Positions 1 to 5,832 of a DNA stretch of 11,064 nt are shown in pieces. The notes below the pieces were generated by a model. It did not search any database. It was not told the DNA's origin and was given only the letters and a program-made list of their open reading frames with translations. Each line of letters opens with the position of its first letter. The first letter of the stretch is position 1. Source of the DNA: AA29 sp041481445 (GTDB lineage Bacteria; Acidobacteriota; Vicinamibacteria; Fen-336); contig JBGPBV010000193.1 in NCBI GenBank assembly GCA_041481445.1, positions 1-11,064 of the forward strand. The letters are read 5' to 3'. The position numbers were made by a program, and so were the translations under genes.

Positions 1-49
1 CGGACTGAAAATCCGCGTGTCGGCGGTTCGATTCCGTCCCAGGCCACCA
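1..49 (+). tRNA. tRNA-Phe (GAA), 3' part, cut by window start
   Basis: The first 49 bases fold as the 3' part of a tRNA. The anticodon loop is at 5-11 with anticodon GAA at 7-9. The remaining anticodon stem pairs 1-4 with 12-15. A five-base variable loop (17-21) is followed by a T arm with stem 22-26/34-38 (one G-T wobble) and loop TTCGATT at 27-33. The 3' acceptor strand is 39-45, the discriminator A is 46, and CCA is encoded at 47-49. The 5' half lies outside the window, so acceptor pairing cannot be checked. A near copy of positions 7-30 recurs at 2859-2882, so this gene is a candidate integration target. Confidence 0.93.
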
Positions 50-161
50 ACCTCCGCCTCATGGGAACCTCGGCAAGGAATGCCCCACGCCTCCTCGCCA
101 CGACGCACCCGACTCACCTGGACCGCTATCGAAGTACGATGTCCCGGCAGTTGGAGGCGGC

Positions 162-661
162 ATGTTCGATCCGCTGCCCGAGAACGCCCGGTCCGCCGAC
201 ATTGTGGATGCGCGCGCGAGGCCCTCTGCCGCCTCTGGCGGTACTTCAGGCTGCTGGCGAGCGTCGCGCTCATCGCGCTTGGTGCGATCGGCCTGGTCCT
301 CGGGGCCACGCTACTGTCCGGCGTCTTCTTCACGAGGCCGCGAGGGGCGGCGGTGCGGACGCTGGCCGGGACGGTCGTCGGCATCCAGACGCAACAGACC
401 CGCACCCGCCCGCCCCAGAACGTGTACGCGCCGATCGTTCGCTTCCAGGCGGACGGCCAGGAGCACGAGTTCACGAGCCGGATGTTCACCAACCACTCCA
501 ACTGGAGAGTCGGCCAGGAGGTGGAGGTCCTGTACGACCCGGCCTCGGACCGCATGGCGATCGCGGGCCTCTCAGATTGGCTCCCCGCCCTGGAGTTCAC
601 GTTCGTCGGCGTTGGGTTCCTGGTCCTCGGGCGCGTGCTGTGGCGGCGGAAATGGGGGTGA
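162..661 (+). pseudogene. DUF3592-type membrane protein, frameshifted near its start
   Basis: A start ATG at 162 sits four bases after a GGAGG site (153-157) and opens a frame reading MFDPLPENARSADIVDAR. The frame that carries the recognisable protein is two bases out of phase and has no start codon of its own in a sensible place. Removing one GC unit from the run GCGCGCGCG at 210-218 joins the two into one protein of about 165 residues. This has a membrane helix (ASVALIALGAIGLVLGATLL), a DUF3592-like extracytoplasmic beta domain (from RTLAGTVVGIQTQQ through VGQEVEVLYDPASDR), and a C-terminal helix ending in LWRRKWG. Family function is unknown. Either the gene is inactive, it is switched by slippage, or the base run was misread. 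Family assignment is from recall of the domain pattern and is moderately secure. Confidence 0.7.
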
Positions 662-681
662 GGAGGTGGGTTGGTCCTGTT

Positions 682-731
682 TAGGACTCTAAATCTCTCG
701 GTTCAAGGTTCGAGTCCCTGGCGGGTCACCA
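682..731 (+). pseudogene. Orphan tRNA 3' half, anticodon position reads CUA
   Basis: From the anticodon loop to CCA the spacing is exactly that of a tRNA. Loop CTCTAAA is at 687-693, the 3' stem strand at 694-698, a five-base variable loop at 699-703, and the T arm at 704-720 with loop TTCGAGT. The acceptor 3' strand GCGGGTC is at 721-727, then A728 and CCA at 729-731. Bases at the anticodon position read CTA (689-691). The T stem has one A-C mismatch, the anticodon stem pairs at only about three of five positions, and the bases where the 5' acceptor strand should lie (656-662) do not pair with 721-727 and include the stop codon of the preceding gene. It is therefore a remnant. Its loop and acceptor resemble a tRNA-Gln(CUG) with G changed to A, but that ancestry is a guess. 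Confidence 0.65.
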
Positions 732-760
732 CCTGGATTCCCGTATCGAACTGACCCGCC
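720..760 (+). repeat. 9-bp inverted repeat at the end of the tRNA remnant
   Basis: GGCGGGTCA at 720-728 is exactly complementary to TGACCCGCC at 752-760, with 23 bases between. The left arm is the acceptor strand of the tRNA remnant. No T run follows, so it is not a classical intrinsic terminator. It may stop read-through by structure alone or be a by-product of tRNA remodelling. Confidence 0.4.
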
Positions 761-795
761 CGCCTCCGCTTCCTTCCGCCGCCTGAGACGTTTCA

Positions 796-830
796 CGCCT
801 CCCTTGCGCGTCTCTTCTGAAGGGGAGGCG
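796..830 (+). promoter_or_regulatory. Hairpin that covers the Shine-Dalgarno site of the protease gene
   Basis: CGCCTCCC at 796-803 pairs perfectly with GGGAGGCG at 823-830. A T-G and a T-A pair (804/822, 805/821) extend the stem to ten pairs around a 15-base loop. The 3' arm contains the GGGGAGG ribosome binding site (822-828) of the gene that starts at 835. In the folded mRNA the site would be closed. The pairing is read directly from the sequence; a regulatory role (leader switch, thermosensor-like or protein-controlled) is inference. Confidence 0.5.
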
Positions 831-834
831 ACCC

Positions 835-1920
835 ATGAAGCGGCTCCTGGCGGCGGCGATCGTGCTCGCGGGCGGATTCACCACCGCCCCGTCCGCGCAC
901 GCCGGATGCATCGATGGCACGACGGTCGCCTGCACCAGGAACGGGTGTCAGGGGGAGAGGACGTGCAACGCGGGTCACATGAGCGGTTGCGCGATCGACC
1001 CCGACACCTGTCCCGTGCCCGGCCCCGACGCTCTCGTCGCCGACAACTCGCCGGCGGGCGTCCCGGTCGGCATCTGCGTGGACGGCCGCGACAGCGCCGG
1101 CGAGGTCGACGACGCGACCTTCACCAAGAACGGGACCGCACCGAGCACCACGTTCGACGTGGGCGACCTCACGCTGTCGTCCCTGAACGACGAAGTCATC
1201 GGCTTCGCCCGAGGCCGCGCCCCCTCGGAGGCCGCCGCGCCATGGACGTCGGGCAGCGACACGGTCCACCTGACCCTCGCCCCGCTGGTACGGGTGCCGA
1301 TCACGGTCTGGATCGTCACGGCGCCGGGAACGTTCGCCACCCAGGTGGTGCAGGCGCTGAGCACGGTCATCCAGGCCGCTGCCCTCTTCGACCAGGAGCG
1401 CGTCGGCCTGGACTGGAACCAGATCGATCTGCGTGACGCCACCACCAACCCCAACCAACCGAACTTCCAGAACACCACGACCACGGGCACGCTCGAGAGC
1501 CAGATCGGGCATGTCAACGGACGCATCAACGTCTACTGGGTACCGAACGTGAACGGCGGCTCCGGCAACGGCGTGGGCGAGGTCGCGCACGGCGACTCGG
1601 TGGCGGTGGGAGCGGCGTCCGCTCCTGGCCTCCTCGCTCACGAGGTGGGCCACAACCTGGCCCTCGACCATGTCGACGGTGATCCGCGCTTCGGGACGAC
1701 CAACGTCATGCAGTCCGCGGGCGGATCGCGCCAGTTCATGACCGAGGGCCAGGCCTACCGCGCCCACATCCGGACCATCTCCGCAATCCGCTCCGTCTTC
1801 GTCTACGGGCTGCGGCCAGGCATGACGATCATCGACACCTGCGACATCAATTCGACGAACCGGACCTGCCCCAAGGCGGACAAGCGCCTGTTCGCGGACG
1901 GCGCTTTTCCCCCGAACTGA
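835..1920 (+). CDS. Secreted zinc metalloprotease, HExxHxxxxxH type
   Basis: Start ATG follows GGGGAGG by six bases. The 361-residue product begins with a Sec signal peptide (MKRLLAAAIVLAGGFTTAPSAHA, cleavage likely after AHA). A short Cys-rich module comes next, with about seven cysteines in residues 25-60. The catalytic motif is HEVGHNLALDH: His269, Glu270, His273 and His279 give the three zinc ligands and the general base. TTNVM follows with Met292 as a plausible Met-turn, placing it among metzincin-like (matrixin-like) proteases. The long region before the motif resembles a pro- or substrate-binding segment but is not recognised. It probably hydrolyses protein outside the cytoplasm. Its ribosome site is inside a hairpin at 796-830. 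The next gene starts ten bases after the stop, so the two are probably one operon. Family level is firm; the exact subfamily is not. Confidence 0.85.
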   Translation: MKRLLAAAIVLAGGFTTAPSAHAGCIDGTTVACTRNGCQGERTCNAGHMSGCAIDPDTCPVPGPDALVADNSPAGVPVGICVDGRDSAGEVDDATFTKNGTAPSTTFDVGDLTLSSLNDEVIGFARGRAPSEAAAPWTSGSDTVHLTLAPLVRVPITVWIVTAPGTFATQVVQALSTVIQAAALFDQERVGLDWNQIDLRDATTNPNQPNFQNTTTTGTLESQIGHVNGRINVYWVPNVNGGSGNGVGEVAHGDSVAVGAASAPGLLAHEVGHNLALDHVDGDPRFGTTNVMQSAGGSRQFMTEGQAYRAHIRTISAIRSVFVYGLRPGMTIIDTCDINSTNRTCPKADKRLFADGAFPPN

Positions 1921-1929
1921 GGAGGCGAA

Positions 1930-2490
1930 ATGCGCTCGATGCGTTCAATCGTGCTCGTGACCGTGGTCGCCCTGGCCGCAGGATCGGCGTCGGCCGCCGA
2001 CCGGCCGGCCTTCTCGGCGCTCCCGCGTGAGCTCCAGGAGCTGCTGCGGGCGTGGCAGCGGCAGGACTGCCGCAACGACGATCGCCGCCTCGTCGAGGGG
2101 ATGAGACGGGCGGGCCCGGCGCTGGAAGAGGCGCTTTGGGAGACCTACGACGTGGGACCCACGCCGGAGGCGCGGGACGAGCTCGACGCAACGGTGTCCG
2201 ATCGCTGGCACCTGCGTCGGGACTGGCTCGAGAGCCGCGATGCGAAGGTCGTCGACGCCGAGATCGCCGAACAGCTCCTCGCCCAATCGGAGGAGGATTT
2301 TCGTCTCCAGGAGGACGCGAAGCTCCGGCAGCGGTGGCACGACGCCGCCCTCTCCGGGCTCGCCCAGGTCTGCACGGAACGGTCGATCGAACGGCTGCAA
2401 TCGATCGCGTTCGACGAGCGCGACCCCTCTTCGTCGGTGGCGCGGATCACCCTGGAGACGAGCGGCGGCTGTTCCGGCAACGCGCGTTGA
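1930..2490 (+). CDS. Small exported protein of unknown function, coupled to the protease
   Basis: This 186-residue protein starts with a signal peptide (MRSMRSIVLVTVVALAAGSASA, cleavage near ASA-AD). The mature part is highly charged and probably helical, with many Glu/Asp/Arg residues and three cysteines (DCRND, QVCTE, GGCSG). No family is recognised. The AGGAGG site at 1919-1924 overlaps the stop codon of the protease gene, so ribosomes may re-initiate and the two proteins would be made together. A periplasmic partner, chaperone or inhibitor of the protease would fit, but nothing in the sequence shows that. A GC-rich inverted repeat spans the stop codon (2462-2469 with 2494-2501). Confidence 0.75.
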   Translation: MRSMRSIVLVTVVALAAGSASAADRPAFSALPRELQELLRAWQRQDCRNDDRRLVEGMRRAGPALEEALWETYDVGPTPEARDELDATVSDRWHLRRDWLESRDAKVVDAEIAEQLLAQSEEDFRLQEDAKLRQRWHDAALSGLAQVCTERSIERLQSIAFDERDPSSSVARITLETSGGCSGNAR

Positions 2491-2527
2491 CGCGCCGCCG
2501 CATCTCCTCGAGCCGCTCGACGACTGA

Positions 2528-2833
2528 TCAGCCCGCGAGCACGTACCGGCGCAGGTAGTCGTTCACGAACTTCCCATCGGGGTCGTGCCGGCGGCAGAGG
2601 TCGCGGAAGTCGGCGAAGCGGTCGAACTGGGCGGCGACCTGCTCGCGCGTCCGCGCGTGCATCTTTCCCCAGTGCGGCCGCGGCCAGAAGCGGTCGATGG
2701 CGGCCTCGACGATCGGATCAGCGATCTGCGGTACATCGTGAAGCAACTGGATCGCGTATTCGCGATCGAATTCCCTTGGCTCACGCGGCTGCTCATTGCG
2801 TCCGTCCAACACTTGTTGTGCGAGTCTACGCAT
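2528..2833 (-). pseudogene. C-terminal fragment of a D-arabinono-1,4-lactone oxidase-like FAD enzyme
   Basis: The last 65 to 80 residues match the end of the ALO family of FAD-linked sugar-lactone oxidases. The signature is RPHWGKMH, followed by an aromatic/acidic stretch (FDRFADFRDLCRRHDPDGKFVNDYLRRYV), where the family has a DP-G-F-N-Y-L ending. Full-length relatives are about 430 to 460 residues with an N-terminal FAD-binding domain; here that domain and most of the substrate domain are gone. The frame upstream of about 2770 no longer resembles the family, and the tRNA-Phe-like repeat (2859-2882) lies just beyond. This looks like a gene cut by a rearrangement. The Met at 2833 is only the first available start and need not be used. 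Confidence 0.65.
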
Positions 2834-2858
2834 CCAATATCCTGCGGCTCCGCATGAG

Positions 2859-2882
2859 GAAGATCCGCGTGTCGGCGGTTCG
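2859..2882 (+). repeat. Copy of tRNA-Phe internal segment (att-like direct repeat)
   Basis: Bases 2859-2882 match 7-30 of the tRNA-Phe gene at 23 of 24 positions, with an uninterrupted 20-base identity at 2863-2882 versus 11-30. The copied part runs from the anticodon through the anticodon stem, variable loop and T stem into the T loop; the acceptor strand is absent. The stop codon of the next minus-strand gene begins three bases away (2885). Direct repeats of a tRNA 3' segment are the usual trace of tyrosine-recombinase integration. No recombinase gene is visible, so the integration history is inferred. Confidence 0.75.
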
Positions 2883-2884
2883 GA

Positions 2885-3793
2885 TCAGGGACGGCCGTGG
2901 CAGCCGATGATCTGGGCCTGGCAGTAGTCCGGCCAGGGGGGCGGGATACCGTGCTGGTTCTCGTAACCGATCGACGGGATGCACGTGGACCGCGAGTCGA
3001 TGACCTGGCCGTGGGAATCGAAGACTTCGCAGGTCACCAGGACGGTGATCGCGGTCGAGGTCGAGCCGAAGTCATAGGGCGCTTCCCAGTTGGCCGTCAC
3101 CGTCTGCGTCCCGTCGATCGTGTCGCACCGCTTCCCGTAGGGGAACGAACTCTGCCCGCAATTCCCGGAGACGTCGGCGATCCGGATTCGGACGGGGGCG
3201 GCCGCATCGGCGGAGCAGTGGATGGAGGCGAAGTCGGCGCCGGTGAGGAGGTTGTCGCAGGCCAGGGTGACGGTCTCGTTGCGCCAGCTGAAATTGATGA
3301 TGTGAGGCGGGGCAGGCGGAGGAGTCACCGCGGCGGCGGTTCCAGAAGTCCGGAATGGAATCTCGTCCGTCAGCGTCCCGAAGCTCGTAGTGAGTGTCGC
3401 CTTCCCCAGCCAATCGCATCCAGGGGCGCCCGTCGGTGCGCTGCAAAGCGGGCCAGCAAGGTCAACGCGACGGATCTCGGTGGAGACACCCTGAGCGACC
3501 GACATCCCTACCTGCGGGTCGATCGAAGCGGCATTGTTCGAGCAGGCCGAGCCGGACACTCTCGTGAACGTCAGGTTCAAGGCGTCCACGCGGAGCGGGG
3601 CCGTCGTCTGATTGAGCACGCTCGTCACGAAGAACAATCCGCCCGAACAATCGAAAGTGCCCGACTTCTGCGCATTGAGCTTGAGATCGGCCGACGCTTG
3701 GCCGGTGGGGCTCGGCGAGGGCAGAATCGCCGTTGGCGTGCTGGACGAGCATGCCATCACCAACATTAGGGAAGCCGCGAGGGAAAGCCGCAT
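2885..3793 (-). CDS. Cys-rich lipoprotein of unknown function
   Basis: The start chosen is the ATG at 3793, preceded by GAGGTG at suitable spacing; an ATG eight codons upstream would spoil the signal peptide. The 302-residue product opens with a lipoprotein signal (MRLSLAASLMLVMAC, lipid Cys15), then a Ser/Pro/Thr linker. It seems to hold two beta-rich domains of about 110 to 130 residues joined by a Pro-rich linker (VTPPPAPPH), with around a dozen cysteines in the mature part suggesting disulfides. The tail ends in a CQAQIIGCHGRP stretch. No family is recognised. It should sit on the outer or cytoplasmic membrane facing outwards. No operon partner is visible. Its 3' end touches the tRNA-Phe-like repeat, which may mark the border of an inserted segment. 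Confidence 0.8.
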   Translation of the reverse strand: MRLSLAASLMLVMACSSSTPTAILPSPSPTGQASADLKLNAQKSGTFDCSGGLFFVTSVLNQTTAPLRVDALNLTFTRVSGSACSNNAASIDPQVGMSVAQGVSTEIRRVDLAGPLCSAPTGAPGCDWLGKATLTTSFGTLTDEIPFRTSGTAAAVTPPPAPPHIINFSWRNETVTLACDNLLTGADFASIHCSADAAAPVRIRIADVSGNCGQSSFPYGKRCDTIDGTQTVTANWEAPYDFGSTSTAITVLVTCEVFDSHGQVIDSRSTCIPSIGYENQHGIPPPWPDYCQAQIIGCHGRP

Positions 3794-3966
3794 GTCGCAC
3801 CTCGGACCAGTCACCATTGCGCAGAAGAGAGAGTCCGTCGTGGAGGCTCATGCTACCACCGCACCGGTAGCACACCCTTGGGACCGAGAGCGCGGGTGGT
3901 GCGGCTGGCTCCGTCAGCCCTTGCTCTTTCTCCCCGTGAGAGTGCCCGCTATTCGTCGGGCTTTGG

Positions 3967-4224
3967 GTGTTTCTAGGCCCGGTCGTCGCTGACGTGCTCC
4001 GCCGAGCGGGAGTTCCCGACGCGCCCACCCGCTGGGCGGACTTCTTCCGAGGTCGAGACGTCGTGGCGATCTTCACCCTGGAGTCATTCTTCGGGGTGGT
4101 CTACGAAGAAGTGGTGTTCCGCGCCTATCTCCTCTCGCGGCTGAGCCTAGTCCTGCCCAGGCACTCCGCCGCGCCCGTGCTCGCCGCCGCGGCGCTTTGT
4201 GTTGACCGATCGGCGCGGGGGTAG
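3967..4224 (+). pseudogene. Fragment of a CPBP/CAAX-type intramembrane protease
   Basis: The translated stretch contains VVYEEVVFRAYLLSRL, which carries the paired-Glu and Arg motif (EExxxR, here EEVVFR) of the CPBP/Abi intramembrane metalloprotease family, preceded by a hydrophobic segment (LFVGLWVFLGPVVADVL, from about 3940). The His motifs that complete the active site in later helices are missing: the reading leaves the family pattern after PVLAAAAL and soon hits a stop. An intact member has roughly 200 to 300 residues; this has at most 90. The GTG at 3967 has no clear ribosome site. Most likely a decayed remnant. Flanking bases 3794-3939 and 4225-4345 show no gene I can support. Confidence 0.6.
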
Positions 4225-4345
4225 ACGCGAAGCCCGCCTTGACCGGCACCGTGCGAGTCCCCAGCGGGACATGGCCCCGCTCCTCGGAAAGCGCCCGATC
4301 TCCGCACTCGTTTCCGGTTGAAGCGTCCTCAAGATCGGGTTCGCA

Positions 4346-4903
4346 CTACCTCGGCTGCCGAGCTGGAGGCCCGGCGGGACTCCCGCTCAGGTCCGTCTTG
4401 AACCGGATCGAGTCGAAGAACGCTTGCATGCGCGGGTTGGTCGCGTCGGATGGGACCGTGCCGTACTCGATGATGTACAGCCGTGTCTTGCTCTTGTCCC
4501 GGTCGATCACCATTCGTTCGCGCAGGGTCACACCCCGACCGGCGACGACGATATCGGTCCCGGGGCGACCCGCCAGTCTTCCTCTCTCCTCGGAGACCAG
4601 CCTTCCATCCTTGACGTTCGCGACGGAGCCGTCCCGCGCGTGGTCGAGTATGACCTTCGGATCGACGTCCGTCGGGGGATAGTCCAGATACTGAACCGCG
4701 GCCATGAAGGAGGGTCCCGAGCACTTGTACCCGCGAACGGGAGGCATGGAGGGCAACGGCGCGGCCTCCTGGAATCGGCTCGGACGACACGGCAGGATGC
4801 CCCGCAGGGCACCGTCATCGGTCTCGAATGCACCGCCTACGGGCTGCTCGGCCACGCCCACCTGGCTCGTCAGCAAGACGGCGAGGAGAAGAAATCCGCG
4901 CAT
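4346..4903 (-). CDS. Small exported protein of unknown function
   Basis: The start is taken at ATG 4903, which follows GGAGG by nine bases and begins a clean signal peptide (MRGFLLLAVLLTSQVGVA); a longer reading from 4987 would place 28 charged residues before it. The 185-residue product has a mature domain with the order LDYPP, DPKVILDHARDGSVANV, RLVSEERGRLAGRPGTDIVV, and a final helix with RMQAFFDSIRF. This layout is common in small exported proteins of Acidobacteriota and Planctomycetota whose function is not known to me. It is divergent from the sigma factor gene, with 180 bases between the two starts and a strong inverted repeat in that gap. Confidence 0.75.
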   Translation of the reverse strand: MRGFLLLAVLLTSQVGVAEQPVGGAFETDDGALRGILPCRPSRFQEAAPLPSMPPVRGYKCSGPSFMAAVQYLDYPPTDVDPKVILDHARDGSVANVKDGRLVSEERGRLAGRPGTDIVVAGRGVTLRERMVIDRDKSKTRLYIIEYGTVPSDATNPRMQAFFDSIRFKTDLSGSPAGPPARQPR

Positions 4904-4926
4904 GGAAGAGGTCCTCCGTACCTCGA

Positions 4927-4959
4927 GGCGACCGTCCGCCGCCGGCCGGGACGGTCGCC
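4927..4959. promoter_or_regulatory. Perfect 11-bp inverted repeat between two divergent genes
   Basis: GGCGACCGTCC at 4927-4937 is exactly complementary to GGACGGTCGCC at 4949-4959, with 11 bases between. It begins 24 bases upstream of the minus-strand start codon (4903) and 125 bases before the sigma factor start (5084). No T run lies on either side, so an intrinsic terminator is unlikely. It could be a leader hairpin in the minus-strand mRNA or a dimer-binding operator. CTCGAG occurs on both sides (4922-4927, 4966-4971). Confidence 0.5.
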
Positions 4960-5083
4960 CTATCTCTCGAGACGCGGAAACGGACATCGAAACGTCTCAT
5001 GGCAGCTCGCACGTCTCCTCGCGGACACGCAACCTTTTCCCGCCCGCCCCGGTACCTCCCTATGATGCCGCCCGAACCGCTGG

Positions 5084-5646
5084 ATGGAAGACAGACCGGA
5101 CCACGCGCTGGTGGCTGAGGTGGCACGGGGCGACGCGGCCGCCCTGCGCGCCCTGTATCTCCGCTATGAGAGGCCGACGTTCAACCTGATCTTGAGGCTG
5201 GCCGGGACCGGGAGATGGCCCAGGACATGAGGCAGGAGACCTTCACGCGGGTGTGGACGATGGTGCGCACCTTTCGTGGGGATCAGGGATCGTTCAAGGG
5301 CTGGCTGTTCACGATCGCCCTGAACGTGACGCGGAGCGAGCTGGCCCACAAACGGCACCGCGTCCGCCACCTGGCGGAAGAGGCGCTCGAGGACCTGGCG
5401 TCGGGCACGGATGGTCCGGACGTGCTGCTCCAGCACTCCGAGGTGGGCGGCCGCGTGGCCGCCGCGCTCGCCGAGCTGGCCCCGCACCTTCGGGAGGTCG
5501 TGGTCATGAAGGTCTACCATCAGCTCAAGTTCCGCGAGATCGCCGACATCACGAAGACGCCCGAGGGCACGCTCAAGGCGCGCTTCCACCGCGCGGTGGC
5601 CAAGCACGAGACGAGCGACATCATGCTCATCGAGAGCTTCCGGTAG
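5084..5646 (+). pseudogene. ECF-type RNA polymerase sigma factor, one-base frameshift
   Basis: Codons from ATG 5084 read MEDRPDHALVAEVARGDAAALRALYLRYERPTFNLILRLAG, a typical region 2.1 of a sigma-70-family ECF factor, then run into a stop at 5231. The rest of the protein continues in the next frame from about 5206 as DREMAQDMRQETFTRVW (regions 2.2 to 2.3). It goes on through GSFKGWLFTIALNVTRSE (region 2.4) and the region 4 helix-turn-helix (LREVVVMKVYHQLKFREIADITKTPEGTLKARFHRAV). One G added at the GGG of 5204-5206 restores a protein of about 187 residues, a normal ECF length. Either the gene is dead or a base was lost in sequencing. No anti-sigma gene is adjacent. The operon that follows starts 186 bases downstream of its stop. 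Confidence 0.85.
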
Positions 5647-5832
5647 CAGGGCGGGACGATGGTGTTCGGCCGCGCCAGCTAGATCCCGTCGGCTCCGGGC
5701 CCGCCGTTCGAGTCGGGGATCGTTCTGAGGCTCTGATTCAAATGATCCAGGTGGGCCAAGCCAGCGACCACTACGATGCGCCCAAACCGATTTCACCAGC
5801 CGCCAGCGACGTTGGTGGAGCGTGGAGGGCCC

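Noticed and set aside
682..790. Permuted tRNA gene: 3' half followed by a 5' acceptor strand (TGACCCGCC at 752-760)
   Set aside because: The 9-bp pairing with 720-728 is real, but no D arm or 5' anticodon strand follows 760, so a permuted tRNA cannot be built.
2462..2501. 8-bp GC-rich inverted repeat across the stop codon at 2490 as a terminator
   Set aside because: No T run follows and the arms consist of GCGGCGGC-type sequence, which arises easily in GC-rich coding DNA.
4976..4999. GGAAAC followed by CGTCTC as an ECF-type promoter before the sigma factor gene
   Set aside because: The gap between the boxes is about 11-12 bases, shorter than the usual ECF spacing.
5682..5721. GATCCC/GGGATC inverted repeat after the sigma factor gene as a terminator
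   Set aside because: Only six pairs with a 28-base loop and no T run.
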